From: an uncultured Gammaproteobacteria bacterium
GTDB lineage: Bacteria; Pseudomonadota; Gammaproteobacteria; HK1
Direction: 5' to 3'
Length of the DNA: 64,000 bases
Assembly: GCA_958295835.1 (NCBI GenBank)
Contig: OY282378.1
Location: forward strand, 5,543,694 to 5,607,693
Positions 46,014 through 54,682 of the stretch are shown here, one piece after another. The notes beneath the pieces were generated by a model. It searched no databases, had not been told where the DNA came from, and saw nothing but the letters and a program-made list of their open reading frames with translations. Position 1 is the stretch's first letter, and every line of letters begins with the position of its first letter. A program made the position numbers and the translations under genes.

Positions 46014-47048
46014 TCAAATGGTCGGATCATCGGAGACCTTCACGATCAGCTTGCCGAAATTCTCGCCCCTGAGCAGCCCGAGAAACGCCCCGACCGCGTT
46101 GTCGATCCCTTCGACGACGTCTTCCCGGTAGACGATCCTGCCCTCGCGCAGCCAACCCGATACGTCGCGGGTGAAATCGGGGATTCGGTGATGGTGGTCG
46201 AAGATGATGAACCCTCGCACCGTCAGACGGCGGGTGAGGATGATGCGCATCGTACCGGCGAGGCGGTCCGGCCCGGGCGGCGGTCCGGTGTCGTTGTAGT
46301 GGGCGATGCCGCCGCACACGGGGATGCGGCCGTGCACGTTCATCAACCCGATCACCGCATCGAAGACCTTGCCGCCGACATTCTCGAAGTAGACGTCGAC
46401 ACCGTCCGGGCATACGTCCTTCAGGGCGCCCGCGAGGTCGGCCTCGCGATGGCTCACGCAGGCGTCGAGTCCCAGGGCATCGACCGCGTAGCGGCACTTC
46501 TCCTCCGCGCCCGCCACCCCGACCACCCGGCACCCCTTGAGCTTCGCGATCTGGCCGACGAGCGACCCGACCGCCCCGGTGGCGGCGGAAACCACCACGG
46601 TCTCGCCCTCCTGCGGCTGACCGAGATCGACGAGCCCCACGTAGCCCGTGAGGCCCGGCATACCGAGGATGCCGAGAGCGGTCGAGATCGGAGCAAGCGA
46701 CGAATCGACGGGACGCATCCCCTTGCCGTTGGAGATCGCGAATTGCTGCCAGCCGGTGCGACCGAACACGACGTCGCCGGCGGAGAACTCCGGATGGCGC
46801 GACTCCTCGACCACGCTGACCGCGCCGCCCTCCATCGTCTGGCCGATCCGGACCGGGGGCACGTAGGACTTCACGTCGTTCATGCGCCCGCGCATGTACG
46901 GGTCGAGCGAGAGATAGAGGGTGCGAAGAAGCATCTCCCCGTCGCCCGGCGCCGACACCGGCTCATCGACGGTCGCGAAGTCGCTCACCTTCGGAGCGCC
47001 GATCGGGCGCGCGGCCAGGGTGATCCTGCGGTTGATTCTCGTGCTCAT
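46014..47048 (-). CDS. NADP-dependent MDR oxidoreductase (CurA/PTGR-like)
   Basis: A 344-residue medium-chain reductase without the zinc ligands. It starts MSTRINRRITLAARPIGAPK, with YLSLDPYMRGRMND, WQQFAISNGKGM, LGMPGLTGYVGL and the cofactor motif VVSAATGAVGSLVGQIAKLKG. DVYFENVGGKVFDAVIGLMN is a signature of leukotriene B4 dehydrogenase and CurA-type alkenal reductases. It reduces an activated double bond with NADPH; the physiological substrate is unknown. It stands alone between the minisatellite and the third hsdM. Confidence 0.9.
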   Translation of the reverse strand: MSTRINRRITLAARPIGAPKVSDFATVDEPVSAPGDGEMLLRTLYLSLDPYMRGRMNDVKSYVPPVRIGQTMEGGAVSVVEESRHPEFSAGDVVFGRTGWQQFAISNGKGMRPVDSSLAPISTALGILGMPGLTGYVGLVDLGQPQEGETVVVSAATGAVGSLVGQIAKLKGCRVVGVAGAEEKCRYAVDALGLDACVSHREADLAGALKDVCPDGVDVYFENVGGKVFDAVIGLMNVHGRIPVCGGIAHYNDTGPPPGPDRLAGTMRIILTRRLTVRGFIIFDHHHRIPDFTRDVSGWLREGRIVYREDVVEGIDNAVGAFLGLLRGENFGKLIVKVSDDPTI

Positions 47049-47457
47049 GGGACGACGATCCTCGTGGCGTTCATGCTGTACCGATATCGGGTGCCGGCCG
47101 TGTCGGAACCGGCATGGGCTGCCACCCGCGGGGGCAACGCAGGCGTCGCCTCCGCCACAACCCCCGGCGATCCTCCGAACCCTTCCCTGTCCACACCCAT
47201 GTTGGTCTTCAAGACGTCGAGGTCCGCCACAATGCCCGGCCGGTCCTCCGAATCCTTCCCCTGGCCTGCTCGTCGGCCCGGACAGAGCCGCTGCCTCGAC
47301 ACGAATCCACCGATGAGGGCATTACCCTCGTGAGGGCACCACCCTCGCGCACCGGTTATGCTCGCTTCCGGGCCGGAACCCCGGCCGATGCGGGGCTCCG
47401 GAGGATACCGCGCCGGACCGGTCGATACCGCCATTCGATACCGCCATCGACGAGAGG
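47049..47457. other. Gene-free gap with an imperfect direct repeat
   Basis: No gene is supported in this 409-base gap between the divergent oxidoreductase and hsdM genes. It contains an imperfect direct repeat of about 36 bases (47152-47187 and 47222-47259, core CGATCCTCCGAACCCTTCC and CGGTCCTCCGAATCCTTCC) and a CCCTCGTGAGGG-type palindromic patch near 47328. The promoters of both genes must be here. Confidence 0.55.
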
Positions 47458-49467
47458 ATGCGCATGCAGACGGGCCACGGCGACCTCGACTGGATCGCGA
47501 ACTACATCTGGGGCATCGCCGACGACGTCCTCCGCGACCTCTACGTCCGGGGCAAGTACCGCGACGTCATCCTCCCCATGACCGTGCTGCGCCGTCTCGA
47601 TGCGGTCCTGGAAGGCAGCAAGCAGGCGGTTCTCGACATGAAGGCTTCCCTCGACGCGGCGGGGGTGGTCGAGCAGGACCCGGCCCTGCGCCAAGCGGCG
47701 GGACAGGCTTTCTACAACACCTCGAAGTTCACCTTGCGCGACCTCCGGGCCCGCGCCAACCGCCAGCGGCTCACCACCGACTTCGAGGCCTGGCTCGACG
47801 GGTTCTCGCCGAACGTGCAGGACATTCTGGAGAGCTTCGAGTTCCGCAACCAGATCCCGCGGCTCTCCCGCGCCGACGCCCTGGGCACCCTGATCGAGAA
47901 GCTCACCTCGCCCGACGTCAACCTGAGCCCCGCGCCGGTGATGAACACCGACGGCTCGGTGCGGCATCCCGGACTCGACAACCACGGCATGGGGTCGATC
48001 TTCGAAGAGCTGGTTCGGCGCTTCAACGAGGAGAACAACGAGGAGGCGGGCGAACACTGGACCCCGCGCGACGCGGTGGCGCTCATGGCGCGGCTCCTCT
48101 TCCTGCCCGTCGCCGGCGAGGTCAAGTCCGGCACCTACCTGCTCTACGACGGCGCCTGCGGCACCGGCGGGATGCTGACGGTGGCCGAGGAGACGCTGCG
48201 GCAGCTCGCCGCCGAGCACGGCAAGGAGGTCTCCACCCACCTCTATGGCCAGGAGATCAACGCCGAGACCTATGCCATCTGCAAGGCCGACCTGCTGCTC
48301 AAGGGCGGCGGCGAGGCCGCCGACAACATCGTGGGCGGCCCGGAACACTCCACCCTGGCCAACGACGCCTTCCCGTCCCGCGAGTTCGACTTCATGCTCT
48401 CCAACCCGCCCTACGGCAAGAGCTGGAAGACCGACCTGGAGCGCATGGGCGGCAAGAAGGAGATGCGCGATCCGCGCTTCGTGATCGAGCACGCCGGGGA
48501 CCCCGAGTACTCCCTGGTCACCCGATCGAGCGACGGCCAGATGCTCTTCCTCGCCAACAAGCTCGCCAAGATGAAGCGGCACACCCCGCTCGGCAGCCGC
48601 ATCGCCGAGGTCCACAACGGCAGCTCGCTCTTCACCGGCGACGCCGGGCAAGGCGAGAGCAACATCCGCCGCTGGATCATCGAGAACGACTGGCTGGAGG
48701 CGATCGTCGCCCTGCCCCTCAACATGTTCTACAACACCGGTATCGCGACCTACGTGTGGGTGCTCACCAACCGCAAGCCCGAGCACCGCCGGGGCAAGGT
48801 GCAGCTCATCGACGCCACCGGGTGGTACGGGCCGCTCCGCAAGAACCTCGGCAAGAAGAACTGCGAGCTGGGCGAGGACGACGTCGCCCGCATCTGCGAC
48901 ACCTTCCTCGCTTTCGAGGAGAACGAGCAGAGCAGGATCTTCGACAACGCCGCCTTCGGCTACTGGAAGGTGACGGTCGAGCGGCCCTTGCGCATCGAGG
49001 GGGCGGACCCGAACCGAGTCTACAAGGCGGCCGAGATCAGGGAGCTGAAGGAGAGCGGCAAGCGGAGCGAGGCCGCGCCGCCCGTCATCCGCAAGATCCA
49101 CAAGCGGGGCACGCGGGCCGCCCCGCTGCACGGCCTGTTCCGGATCACCGTCAACAGGCGACCTGCCGTGGTCGAGTACGAGCCGGACGCCGACCTGCGC
49201 GACACCGAGCAGATCCCGCTACAGGAGGAGGGCGGCATCGAAGCGTTCCTGCGTCGCGAGGTCCTGCCGTACGCTGCCGACGCCTGGTACTGGCCGAACA
49301 GCGTGAAGGTCGGCTACGAGATCAGCTTCACGCGCTACTTCTACAAGCCGAAGCCGATGCGGACGCTGGCGGAGATCCGGGCGGACATTCTCGCGCTGGA
49401 GCAGGAGACGGAGGGGCTGCTGGCGGAGATACCAAGCGTCGGGGAGCAATCGGAGGCAACGTCATGA
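47458..49467 (+). CDS. hsdM: Type I methyltransferase subunit HsdM (copy 3), without S or R partner
   Basis: A 669-residue HsdM. It opens MRMQTGHGDLDWIANYIWGI, has LYDGACGTGGML as SAM site (near 230) and LSNPPYGKSWK as catalytic motif (near 315). Its middle and C-terminal parts parallel the HsdM of the fusion protein (FTGDAGQGESNIRRWIIEND, YNTGIATYVWVLTNRK), so they belong to the same subtype. GAGAGG precedes the start. No hsdS or hsdR follows; instead hicB overlaps its stop (ATGA) and then come insertions. It is either an orphan or a remainder of a system cut by the mobile elements. Confidence 0.93.
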   Translation: MRMQTGHGDLDWIANYIWGIADDVLRDLYVRGKYRDVILPMTVLRRLDAVLEGSKQAVLDMKASLDAAGVVEQDPALRQAAGQAFYNTSKFTLRDLRARANRQRLTTDFEAWLDGFSPNVQDILESFEFRNQIPRLSRADALGTLIEKLTSPDVNLSPAPVMNTDGSVRHPGLDNHGMGSIFEELVRRFNEENNEEAGEHWTPRDAVALMARLLFLPVAGEVKSGTYLLYDGACGTGGMLTVAEETLRQLAAEHGKEVSTHLYGQEINAETYAICKADLLLKGGGEAADNIVGGPEHSTLANDAFPSREFDFMLSNPPYGKSWKTDLERMGGKKEMRDPRFVIEHAGDPEYSLVTRSSDGQMLFLANKLAKMKRHTPLGSRIAEVHNGSSLFTGDAGQGESNIRRWIIENDWLEAIVALPLNMFYNTGIATYVWVLTNRKPEHRRGKVQLIDATGWYGPLRKNLGKKNCELGEDDVARICDTFLAFEENEQSRIFDNAAFGYWKVTVERPLRIEGADPNRVYKAAEIRELKESGKRSEAAPPVIRKIHKRGTRAAPLHGLFRITVNRRPAVVEYEPDADLRDTEQIPLQEEGGIEAFLRREVLPYAADAWYWPNSVKVGYEISFTRYFYKPKPMRTLAEIRADILALEQETEGLLAEIPSVGEQSEATS

Positions 49468-49676
49468 CAGAGATCATCTTCGAGGTCAGCGAGGACGAAG
49501 TGGACGGCGGGTACTCCGCAAGCGCGCTCGGGCACGGCATCCATACCCAGGGCGACTCGATCGAAGAGATCCGCAGCAACGTCAAGGAGGCCGTCGACTG
49601 CTACTTCGACGACACCATGAAGCGGCCGAAGTTGATCCGCTCGCACTTCGTGCGGGACGAGGTTCTCGTAGCATGA
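49464..49676 (+). CDS. HicB-like antitoxin
   Basis: A 70-residue protein: MTEIIFEVSEDEVDGGYSAS, then GHGIHTQGDSIEEIRSNVKE. This is the partly degraded RNase H-like fold of HicB/UPF0150 antitoxins. It overlaps the hsdM stop and in turn overlaps the start of hicA (ATGA). It would normally bind the HicA toxin, which is broken here, so the gene may persist without target or silence another HicA. Confidence 0.82.
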   Translation: MTEIIFEVSEDEVDGGYSASALGHGIHTQGDSIEEIRSNVKEAVDCYFDDTMKRPKLIRSHFVRDEVLVA

Positions 49677-49972
49677 AGTTGCCCCGCAACGTGAGCGGAG
49701 CGGCGCTGCAAGCGTCCCTTCGACGCCTGGGGTACGACACCGACCGTAGGGGCGACGCATGCGTCGCCCCTGTCACGCGCCGGCGCCGGCCGACCCGTCT
49801 TCCACACTTCGACTACACCCGGCAAGGCGCGTACTTCGTGACCATCTGTACCCGAAGCCGGGCCTGTCTGTTCGGCGAAGTCGTGGACGGAGAGATGCAG
49901 TTGAACGACGTCGGGGAAGTTGCACATGCGATGTGGGAAGAAGTGGACCCCGATTATTGGACAGTCCGATAA
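49673..49972 (+). pseudogene. hicA broken and joined to a REP-associated transposase fragment
   Basis: The frame begins as HicA (MKLPRNVSGAALQASLRRLG, then YDTDRR) but stops being HicA after about 26 residues, before the His motif. It then passes through a palindrome and becomes the start of a RAYT (REP-associated tyrosine transposase): RLPHFDYTRQGAYFVTICTR, ACLFGEVVDGEMQLNDVG. The RAYT ends after about 60 residues where the IS3 element begins. Both genes are therefore disrupted. Confidence 0.85.
49748..49771. repeat. Perfect 24-bp palindrome, REP-like
   Basis: AGGGGCGACGCA at 49748-49759 is followed by its exact reverse complement. This GGGGCGACGC-type palindrome is a common REP element of gammaproteobacteria and is found next to RAYT genes. 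It marks the junction between the hicA and RAYT pieces. Confidence 0.85.
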
Positions 49973-50875
49973 GTGTCCTCCGCCCCCGTTGGTTCGCCGG
50001 CTTCACGCTGCTTTGGGCCATGAGCCGCTGTCAGCATACACCGCGTCGGGTGTCCTGCGCCCGAGGCCCTGATGGCGGCGCTCGGCATTGTAGAACCGGA
50101 AGTAGCGACCCAGTCCCGCGCGAGCCGCGGCCACACCCTCGTAAGCGTGCAGATACACCTCCTCGTACTTCACACTCCTCCACAGCCGTTCCACGAACAC
50201 GTTATCCACCCATCGCCCCTTGCCGTCCATGCTAAGCCTGCCCCGGCAGGCAGTAAGCCGGGGGCAATGTCTGCGCCCTTGAGCACGTCGATGAACGCCG
50301 CGCTGGTGAACTGCGCCCCCTGGTCGGTGTTGAATATCTCCGGACGCCCATAGTGGGCGAGGGCATCCTCCACCGCCTCGATGCAGAAGTCGCCGTTGAG
50401 GGTATTGGACAGCCGCCAGGCGAGCACCTTGCGGCTGTACCAGTCCATGACCGCGACCAGGTAGAGAAACCCGCGGGCCATCGGGAGATAGCAGATATCG
50501 GTGGCCCACACCTGGTTGGGACGCTCCACGGTGCGCTCCCTCAGCAGATAGGGATAGACCGTGTGACCCTGGCCCGCTCGGCTCGTTCGGGGCCGTGGGT
50601 ACAGCGCCTCAAGCCCCATCAGGCGCATCAGACGCTGTACTCGCTTGCGGTTGGCCTTCACCCCACGCTTCCCGAGCCAATCGCTCAATCGACGGCTCCC
50701 GTAGAACGGGAACTGAAGGTGCGCCTCGTCGAGCAGGCGCATGGCCTCCAGATCCTGTTCCGAGACCGGCGCCGGCTGGTGGTACACGCTCGAACGCGAC
50801 AGCGCCAGCAGCTCGCACTGATGCGTCACCGCCAATGAGTGACCCCGCTCGATCATGGCCTTGCGCCGGGTGAGG
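49944..50875 (-). mobile_element. Truncated, inverted copy of an IS3-family element
   Basis: The outer end (TGGACCCCGATTATTGGACA) matches the inverted right end of the complete copy at 52172. The copy contains orfB but lacks orfA and the other end. It abuts the left end of the complete copy (TGGACCCC at 50876). Together the two form a large inverted repeat with orfA in the middle. No flanking target duplication is seen. Confidence 0.85.
50003..50856 (-). pseudogene. IS3-family transposase OrfB, frameshifted copy
   Basis: From the ATG at 50856 (MIERGHSLAVTHQCELLALS) it encodes an IS3 OrfB with ATDICYLPMARGFLYLVAVM and NTDQGAQFTSAAF, the first two Asp of the DDE triad. An insertion of about 32 bases near 50234-50266 shifts the frame; the Glu region (VFVERLWRSVKYEEVYLHAY) lies in another frame that ends at 50003. 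The same insertion is in the plus-strand copy. Confidence 0.85.
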
Positions 50876-50957
50876 TGGACCCCATCGGTTGGACAGGAAT
50901 CGCGAATCAGTAAGTGTCTTCTGCCATGATCATAGCAGGGAGAGAGAGGAGCAGAAG

Positions 50958-51239
50958 ATGAGACGCAAGCGCAGGAATCACTCGGCGTCGTTCAAGGCGA
51001 AGGTGGCGGTGGCCGCGGTTCGCGGTGAGAAGACCCTCGCGGAGCTGGCCCAACAGTACGACGTGCACCCGAACCAGATTCAGGACTGGCGAGGCCGCTT
51101 GGTGGGCAGCGCCGAGCGCCTGTTCGAACGCGGGGCCGCACGAGACAACGACACCGAGCACCAAGTCAAGGAGCTGCACGCGAAGATCGGCCAGTTGACG
51201 ATGGAACGGGATTGTTTATCCGGCAAGCTCGGTCATTGA
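50958..51239 (+). CDS. IS3-family transposase OrfA
   Basis: A 93-residue helix-turn-helix protein: MRRKRRNHSASFKAKVAVAA, LAELAQQYDVHPNQIQDWRG and a C-terminal leucine-zipper-like helix (EHQVKELHAKIGQLTMERD). It binds the element ends. AGGGAGAGAGAGGAGCAGAAG precedes the ATG. It ends 21 bases before orfB starts, and the frames overlap upstream of that, so OrfAB could form by frameshifting. Confidence 0.9.
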   Translation: MRRKRRNHSASFKAKVAVAAVRGEKTLAELAQQYDVHPNQIQDWRGRLVGSAERLFERGAARDNDTEHQVKELHAKIGQLTMERDCLSGKLGH

Positions 51240-51259
51240 GCCGCCCCCGGCGCAAGGCC

Positions 51260-52113
51260 ATGATCGAGCGGGGTCACTCATTGGCGGTGACGCATCAGTG
51301 CGAGCTGCTGGCGCTGTCGCGTTCGAGCGTGTACCACCAGCCGGCGCCGGTCTCGGAACAGGACCTGGAGGCCATGCGCCTGCTCGACGAGGCGCACCTT
51401 CAGTTCCCGTTCTACGGGAGCCGTCGATTGAGCGATTGGCTCGGGGAGCGTGGGGTGAAGGCCAACCGCAAGCGAGTGCGGCGTCTGATGCGTCTGATGG
51501 GGCTTGAGGCGCTGTACCCACGGCCCCGAACGAGCCGAGCGGGCCAGGGTCATAAGGTCTATCCCTATCTGCTGAGGGAGCGCACCGTGGAGCGTCCCAA
51601 CCAGGTGTGGGCGACCGATATCTGCTACCTCCCGATGGCCCGCGGGTTTCTCTACCTGGTCGCGGTCATGGACTGGTACAGCCGCAAGGTGCTCGCCTGG
51701 CGGCTGTCCAATACCCTCAACGGCGACTTCTGCGTCGAGGCGGTGGAAGACGCGCTCGCACACTATGGGCGCCCGGAGATATTCAACACCGACCAGGGGG
51801 CACAGTTCACCAGCGCGGCGTTCACAGAAGTGCTCAAGGGCGCAGACATCGCCCCCGGCTTACTGCCTGCCGGGGCAGGCTTAGCATGGACGGCAAGGGG
51901 CGATGGGTGGACAACGTGTTCGTGGAACGGCTGTGGAGGAGTGTGAAGTACGAGGAGGTGTATCTGCACGCTTACGAGAGCGTAGCCGCGGCTCGCGCGG
52001 GACTGGGCCGCTACTTCCGGTTCTACAATGCCGAGCGCCGCCATCAGGGTCTGGGTCGCAGGACACCCGACGCGGTGTATGCCGACCGCGGCTCATGGCC
52101 CAAGGCAGCGTGA
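51260..52113 (+). pseudogene. IS3-family transposase OrfB with frame-disrupting insertion
   Basis: It opens MIERGHSLAVTHQCELLALS and carries the integrase-core Asp motifs ATDICYLP and NTDQGAQFTS. At 51851-51882 an insertion with the hairpin GCCTGCCGGGGCAGGC shifts the frame; in the first frame the protein ends at 51946. The downstream frame (SMDGKGRWVDNVFVERLWRS) supplies the catalytic Glu and ends at 52113. Without correction the transposase lacks its third catalytic residue. Confidence 0.85.
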
Positions 52114-52214
52114 AGCTGGCGAACCAACGGAGGCGGAGTACACTTATCGCACTGTCCAATTATCGGGGTCCACTTCTGGGTTCCGTGACGGACGCCCGGT
52201 TCCGGCGCCTCGGC

Positions 52215-54431
52215 TCAGACCTCCCGGCGTGCCGCGGCGGTGACGATGCCGGCATCGGCCACGCTCACCCCCTGCCCGCCGGGATGGACGATCACCGGGT
52301 TCAGGTCGAGCGCCTCCAGCGCGCCGCCCGCCGACACCGCAAATTCCGACACCGCGACGAGCAGCGCAACGAGCGCATCGACATCGGCCAGTGGCGCCCC
52401 GCGCACACCGTCGAGAAGCCGCCGCCCGCGAAGGCCACGCAGCATCTCGCGGGCTTCCGCGGCATCGACGGGGACCGGCGACAGAACGACGTCGTCGAGC
52501 AGCTCCACGAACACCCCGCCGATCCCGACCGCGAGCATCGGGCCGAAGTCGGGATCACGGCTCACGCCGACGATCACCTCGACCCCCGCGCCGGCCATGC
52601 GCTCCACCCGCACGCCTTCAATAGTCACATCCGGAGCGAACGCGCGAGCGTTCTCCATGATCCGCCCGAACGCCTCGCGTACCGCGGCCTTCCCTTCCAC
52701 GCCCAGGGCGATGCCGCCCGATTCGGTTTTGTGGGGGAGATCCTCCGACTGCACCTTCATCGCCACCGGCCCGTCGAGCGCGGATGCGATGCGCACCGCC
52801 TCGCCGGCATCCGCGGCGAGGCCGCCGGCGGGCACGCCGATACCGTACGCCGAGAGCAGCGCCTTCGCGTCGTGCTCGGAGATCACCGGCCCGGCCTCGC
52901 GCAACGACCGCACGAGGGATTCGCCGGTGGGCGGCGAGCGCGGGTGCCTACCGCCCGCAACCGGAGACACCGCCTCTTCTCCACCCTCGCCGGTGCGGGC
53001 CAGCCAAGGGCGCCCGCCCTCTCTCCGTTCAAGAAACTCGCGGTACTCGTGCATCGCGCGGATCGCCTTCGCCGCGTTCGCCATGCTCGTCGTGCAGGGG
53101 AACCCCGCCCGCGCGAGCAGATCCACCGCGTGGGGGTCGGCGCGGGTATAGCCACAGAAGATCACCGGCTTGTCCACGCTCGCGCCAATCCGGATCAGGT
53201 TCTCCATGTCGCGCTCGATGTAGCGGGCGTGGGAGAGCGAGCCTGCGACCAGCACCGCGTCGATGCCGGGGGCGCGGGCCAGCAGCTCCAGCGCGGGGGC
53301 ATACCCGAGGGTGAAGATCACCTGCGCGGTCACGTCCACCGGGTTGCGGGACGTCCCGTAGGCCGGAAGCATGCGATCGATGGCGGCGCGGGTCTCGGCA
53401 TCGAGCGGCGGCACCGTGAGTCCATGGTGTTCGCAGACGTCGGCCAGCCACGCGCCCGCGCCTCCGGACGGGGTCAGGATTCCGACACGTGTCCCCCTCG
53501 GCAGACGCCCGGCGAAGAAGGCGAACCCGGCCGCAACGTCCACCATGTGATCCTGGTCTTCGCCGGGCAGGATGCCGTAGCGGCGAAACACGGCGTCGTA
53601 AGCACGCGCGGCGCCGGCCAGCGACGCGGTATGCGACGCCGCCGCCGCGGCTGCCGCCTCCGAGCGTCCGACCTTGGCGACGATGAGCGGCTTGCGCAGC
53701 CCGGCGGCCCGTTCCGCGACGCGCACGAGCTTCTCCGGCGCGCGGACGCCTTCGAGGAAGGCGAGCACCGCCGCGGTCTCCTCGTCCTCGACGAGGTAGC
53801 CGGCGACGTCCATCGCGTCGAGCCCTGCTTCGTTCCCCATGCTCACGACGAAGCTGAAGTTCAGCGCCTTGGGCCGGCCGCGGTGGAAGAAGGAGAAGCC
53901 GATCCCGCCGCTCTGCGAAACGACGGCGATCCCCCGCGCGCGGCTCGCCTCGGGCCGGAGCCCGTTCTCGACGTGCACGACGGTCGGGCTGAACGTCGCC
54001 GCGAGCGGCATCCGGGCGTTGAGGAACCCCTCCGCGTTGGGGCCGAGGATCGCCATGTCGAACTCCCGGGCGATGCCGGCGATCTCGCGTTGGCGCGCCG
54101 CACCGGCTTCCCCCCGCTCCTCGCCGAATCCGGAGCTGATGACGATCGCCGCCTTCACCCCGATCTTCCCGCACACCCGCAATGACGCGGCGACGTGCTC
54201 GGCGGGGATGGTGACGATCGCGAGGTCCACCGGCCCGGGCAGCGCCTCGATGCTGCGGTAACAGAGGATGCCGCCGATCTCCTCGTGGCTGCGGCTCACC
54301 GCGTACATCGGGCCGTCGAAGCCGTGCAGGGTCACCGCCTCCACGATCCGCCCGCGGATGATGGTCCGGTCCGGTGAGGCGCCTATGAGGGCGATGGAGC
54401 GGGGCCAGAAGAGGGCGTCGAGATTCGGCAT
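52215..54431 (-). CDS. Acyl-CoA synthetase, NDP-forming (acetate-CoA ligase family)
   Basis: A 738-residue fusion of the CoA-binding, succinyl-CoA-ligase-like and ATP-grasp parts. It starts MPNLDALFWPRSIALIGASP (ATG 54431; another ATG lies seven codons upstream). The CoA-binding region is VDLAIVTIPAEHVAASLRVC, the ligase part holds ILTPSGGAGAWLAD, and the ATP-grasp domain starts near 535 (SEHDAKALLSAYGIGVPAGG) with VAMKVQSEDLPHKTESGGI. It makes acyl-CoA from a carboxylic acid with ATP and yields ADP. A stretch of about 35 residues rich in Gly, Arg and Pro links the domains. Its 3' end lies next to the IS element but is intact. Confidence 0.9.
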   Translation of the reverse strand: MPNLDALFWPRSIALIGASPDRTIIRGRIVEAVTLHGFDGPMYAVSRSHEEIGGILCYRSIEALPGPVDLAIVTIPAEHVAASLRVCGKIGVKAAIVISSGFGEERGEAGAARQREIAGIAREFDMAILGPNAEGFLNARMPLAATFSPTVVHVENGLRPEASRARGIAVVSQSGGIGFSFFHRGRPKALNFSFVVSMGNEAGLDAMDVAGYLVEDEETAAVLAFLEGVRAPEKLVRVAERAAGLRKPLIVAKVGRSEAAAAAAASHTASLAGAARAYDAVFRRYGILPGEDQDHMVDVAAGFAFFAGRLPRGTRVGILTPSGGAGAWLADVCEHHGLTVPPLDAETRAAIDRMLPAYGTSRNPVDVTAQVIFTLGYAPALELLARAPGIDAVLVAGSLSHARYIERDMENLIRIGASVDKPVIFCGYTRADPHAVDLLARAGFPCTTSMANAAKAIRAMHEYREFLERREGGRPWLARTGEGGEEAVSPVAGGRHPRSPPTGESLVRSLREAGPVISEHDAKALLSAYGIGVPAGGLAADAGEAVRIASALDGPVAMKVQSEDLPHKTESGGIALGVEGKAAVREAFGRIMENARAFAPDVTIEGVRVERMAGAGVEVIVGVSRDPDFGPMLAVGIGGVFVELLDDVVLSPVPVDAAEAREMLRGLRGRRLLDGVRGAPLADVDALVALLVAVSEFAVSAGGALEALDLNPVIVHPGGQGVSVADAGIVTAAARREV

Positions 54432-54682
54432 GGTCACGGGCAGCGGGCGCATGAGGACCGGCAGGCGGCCAAAGAAGGCAGGACGTGCACGGGGCGCGGA
54501 TCGGTCGATACCTGGATCGGTATCACACGGACGCTACATTCGCTCTCCATGCGGAGCAAGCACCGCAAGGCGCTTCGGGGATCCATGCCCGGGTGAGCGC
54601 GGATTCCTCCACCGCTTCCCACAACGCTATCGGCCAGGTGCCGTCCTCGGCCGCACTTCTTCGGTGACCCGCGTTTCGGGCC

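Larger units (their letters stand above)
50876..52172 (+). mobile_element. Full-length IS3-family element
   Basis: A 1297-bp element with imperfect inverted ends (TGGACCCCATCGGTTGGACA at the left, and TGTCCAATTATCGGGGTCCA at the right). It holds orfA and orfB in the overlapping arrangement of IS3 elements. The right end is 42 bases beyond the stop of the acyl-CoA synthetase gene. Its orfB carries a frame-disrupting insertion. Confidence 0.88.

Noticed and set aside
44742..47333. 863-codon plus-strand frame opposite the dehydrogenase and reductase genes
   Set aside because: It is the antisense of two clear genes joined through the 14-bp repeat tract, which lacks stops in this frame.
47312..47345. 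Terminator at the CCCTCGTGAGGG patch
   Set aside because: The stem is short and interrupted, without a T-run, and lies between divergent genes, where no terminator is needed.
49944..52172. Composite transposon with cargo between two IS copies
   Set aside because: The copies abut directly; only the IS genes themselves are present, so no cargo is carried. No target duplication was seen at the outer ends.
51903..54185. 760-codon plus-strand frame opposite the acyl-CoA synthetase gene
   Set aside because: It begins inside the IS element and then runs antisense to a conserved gene. No motif was found.
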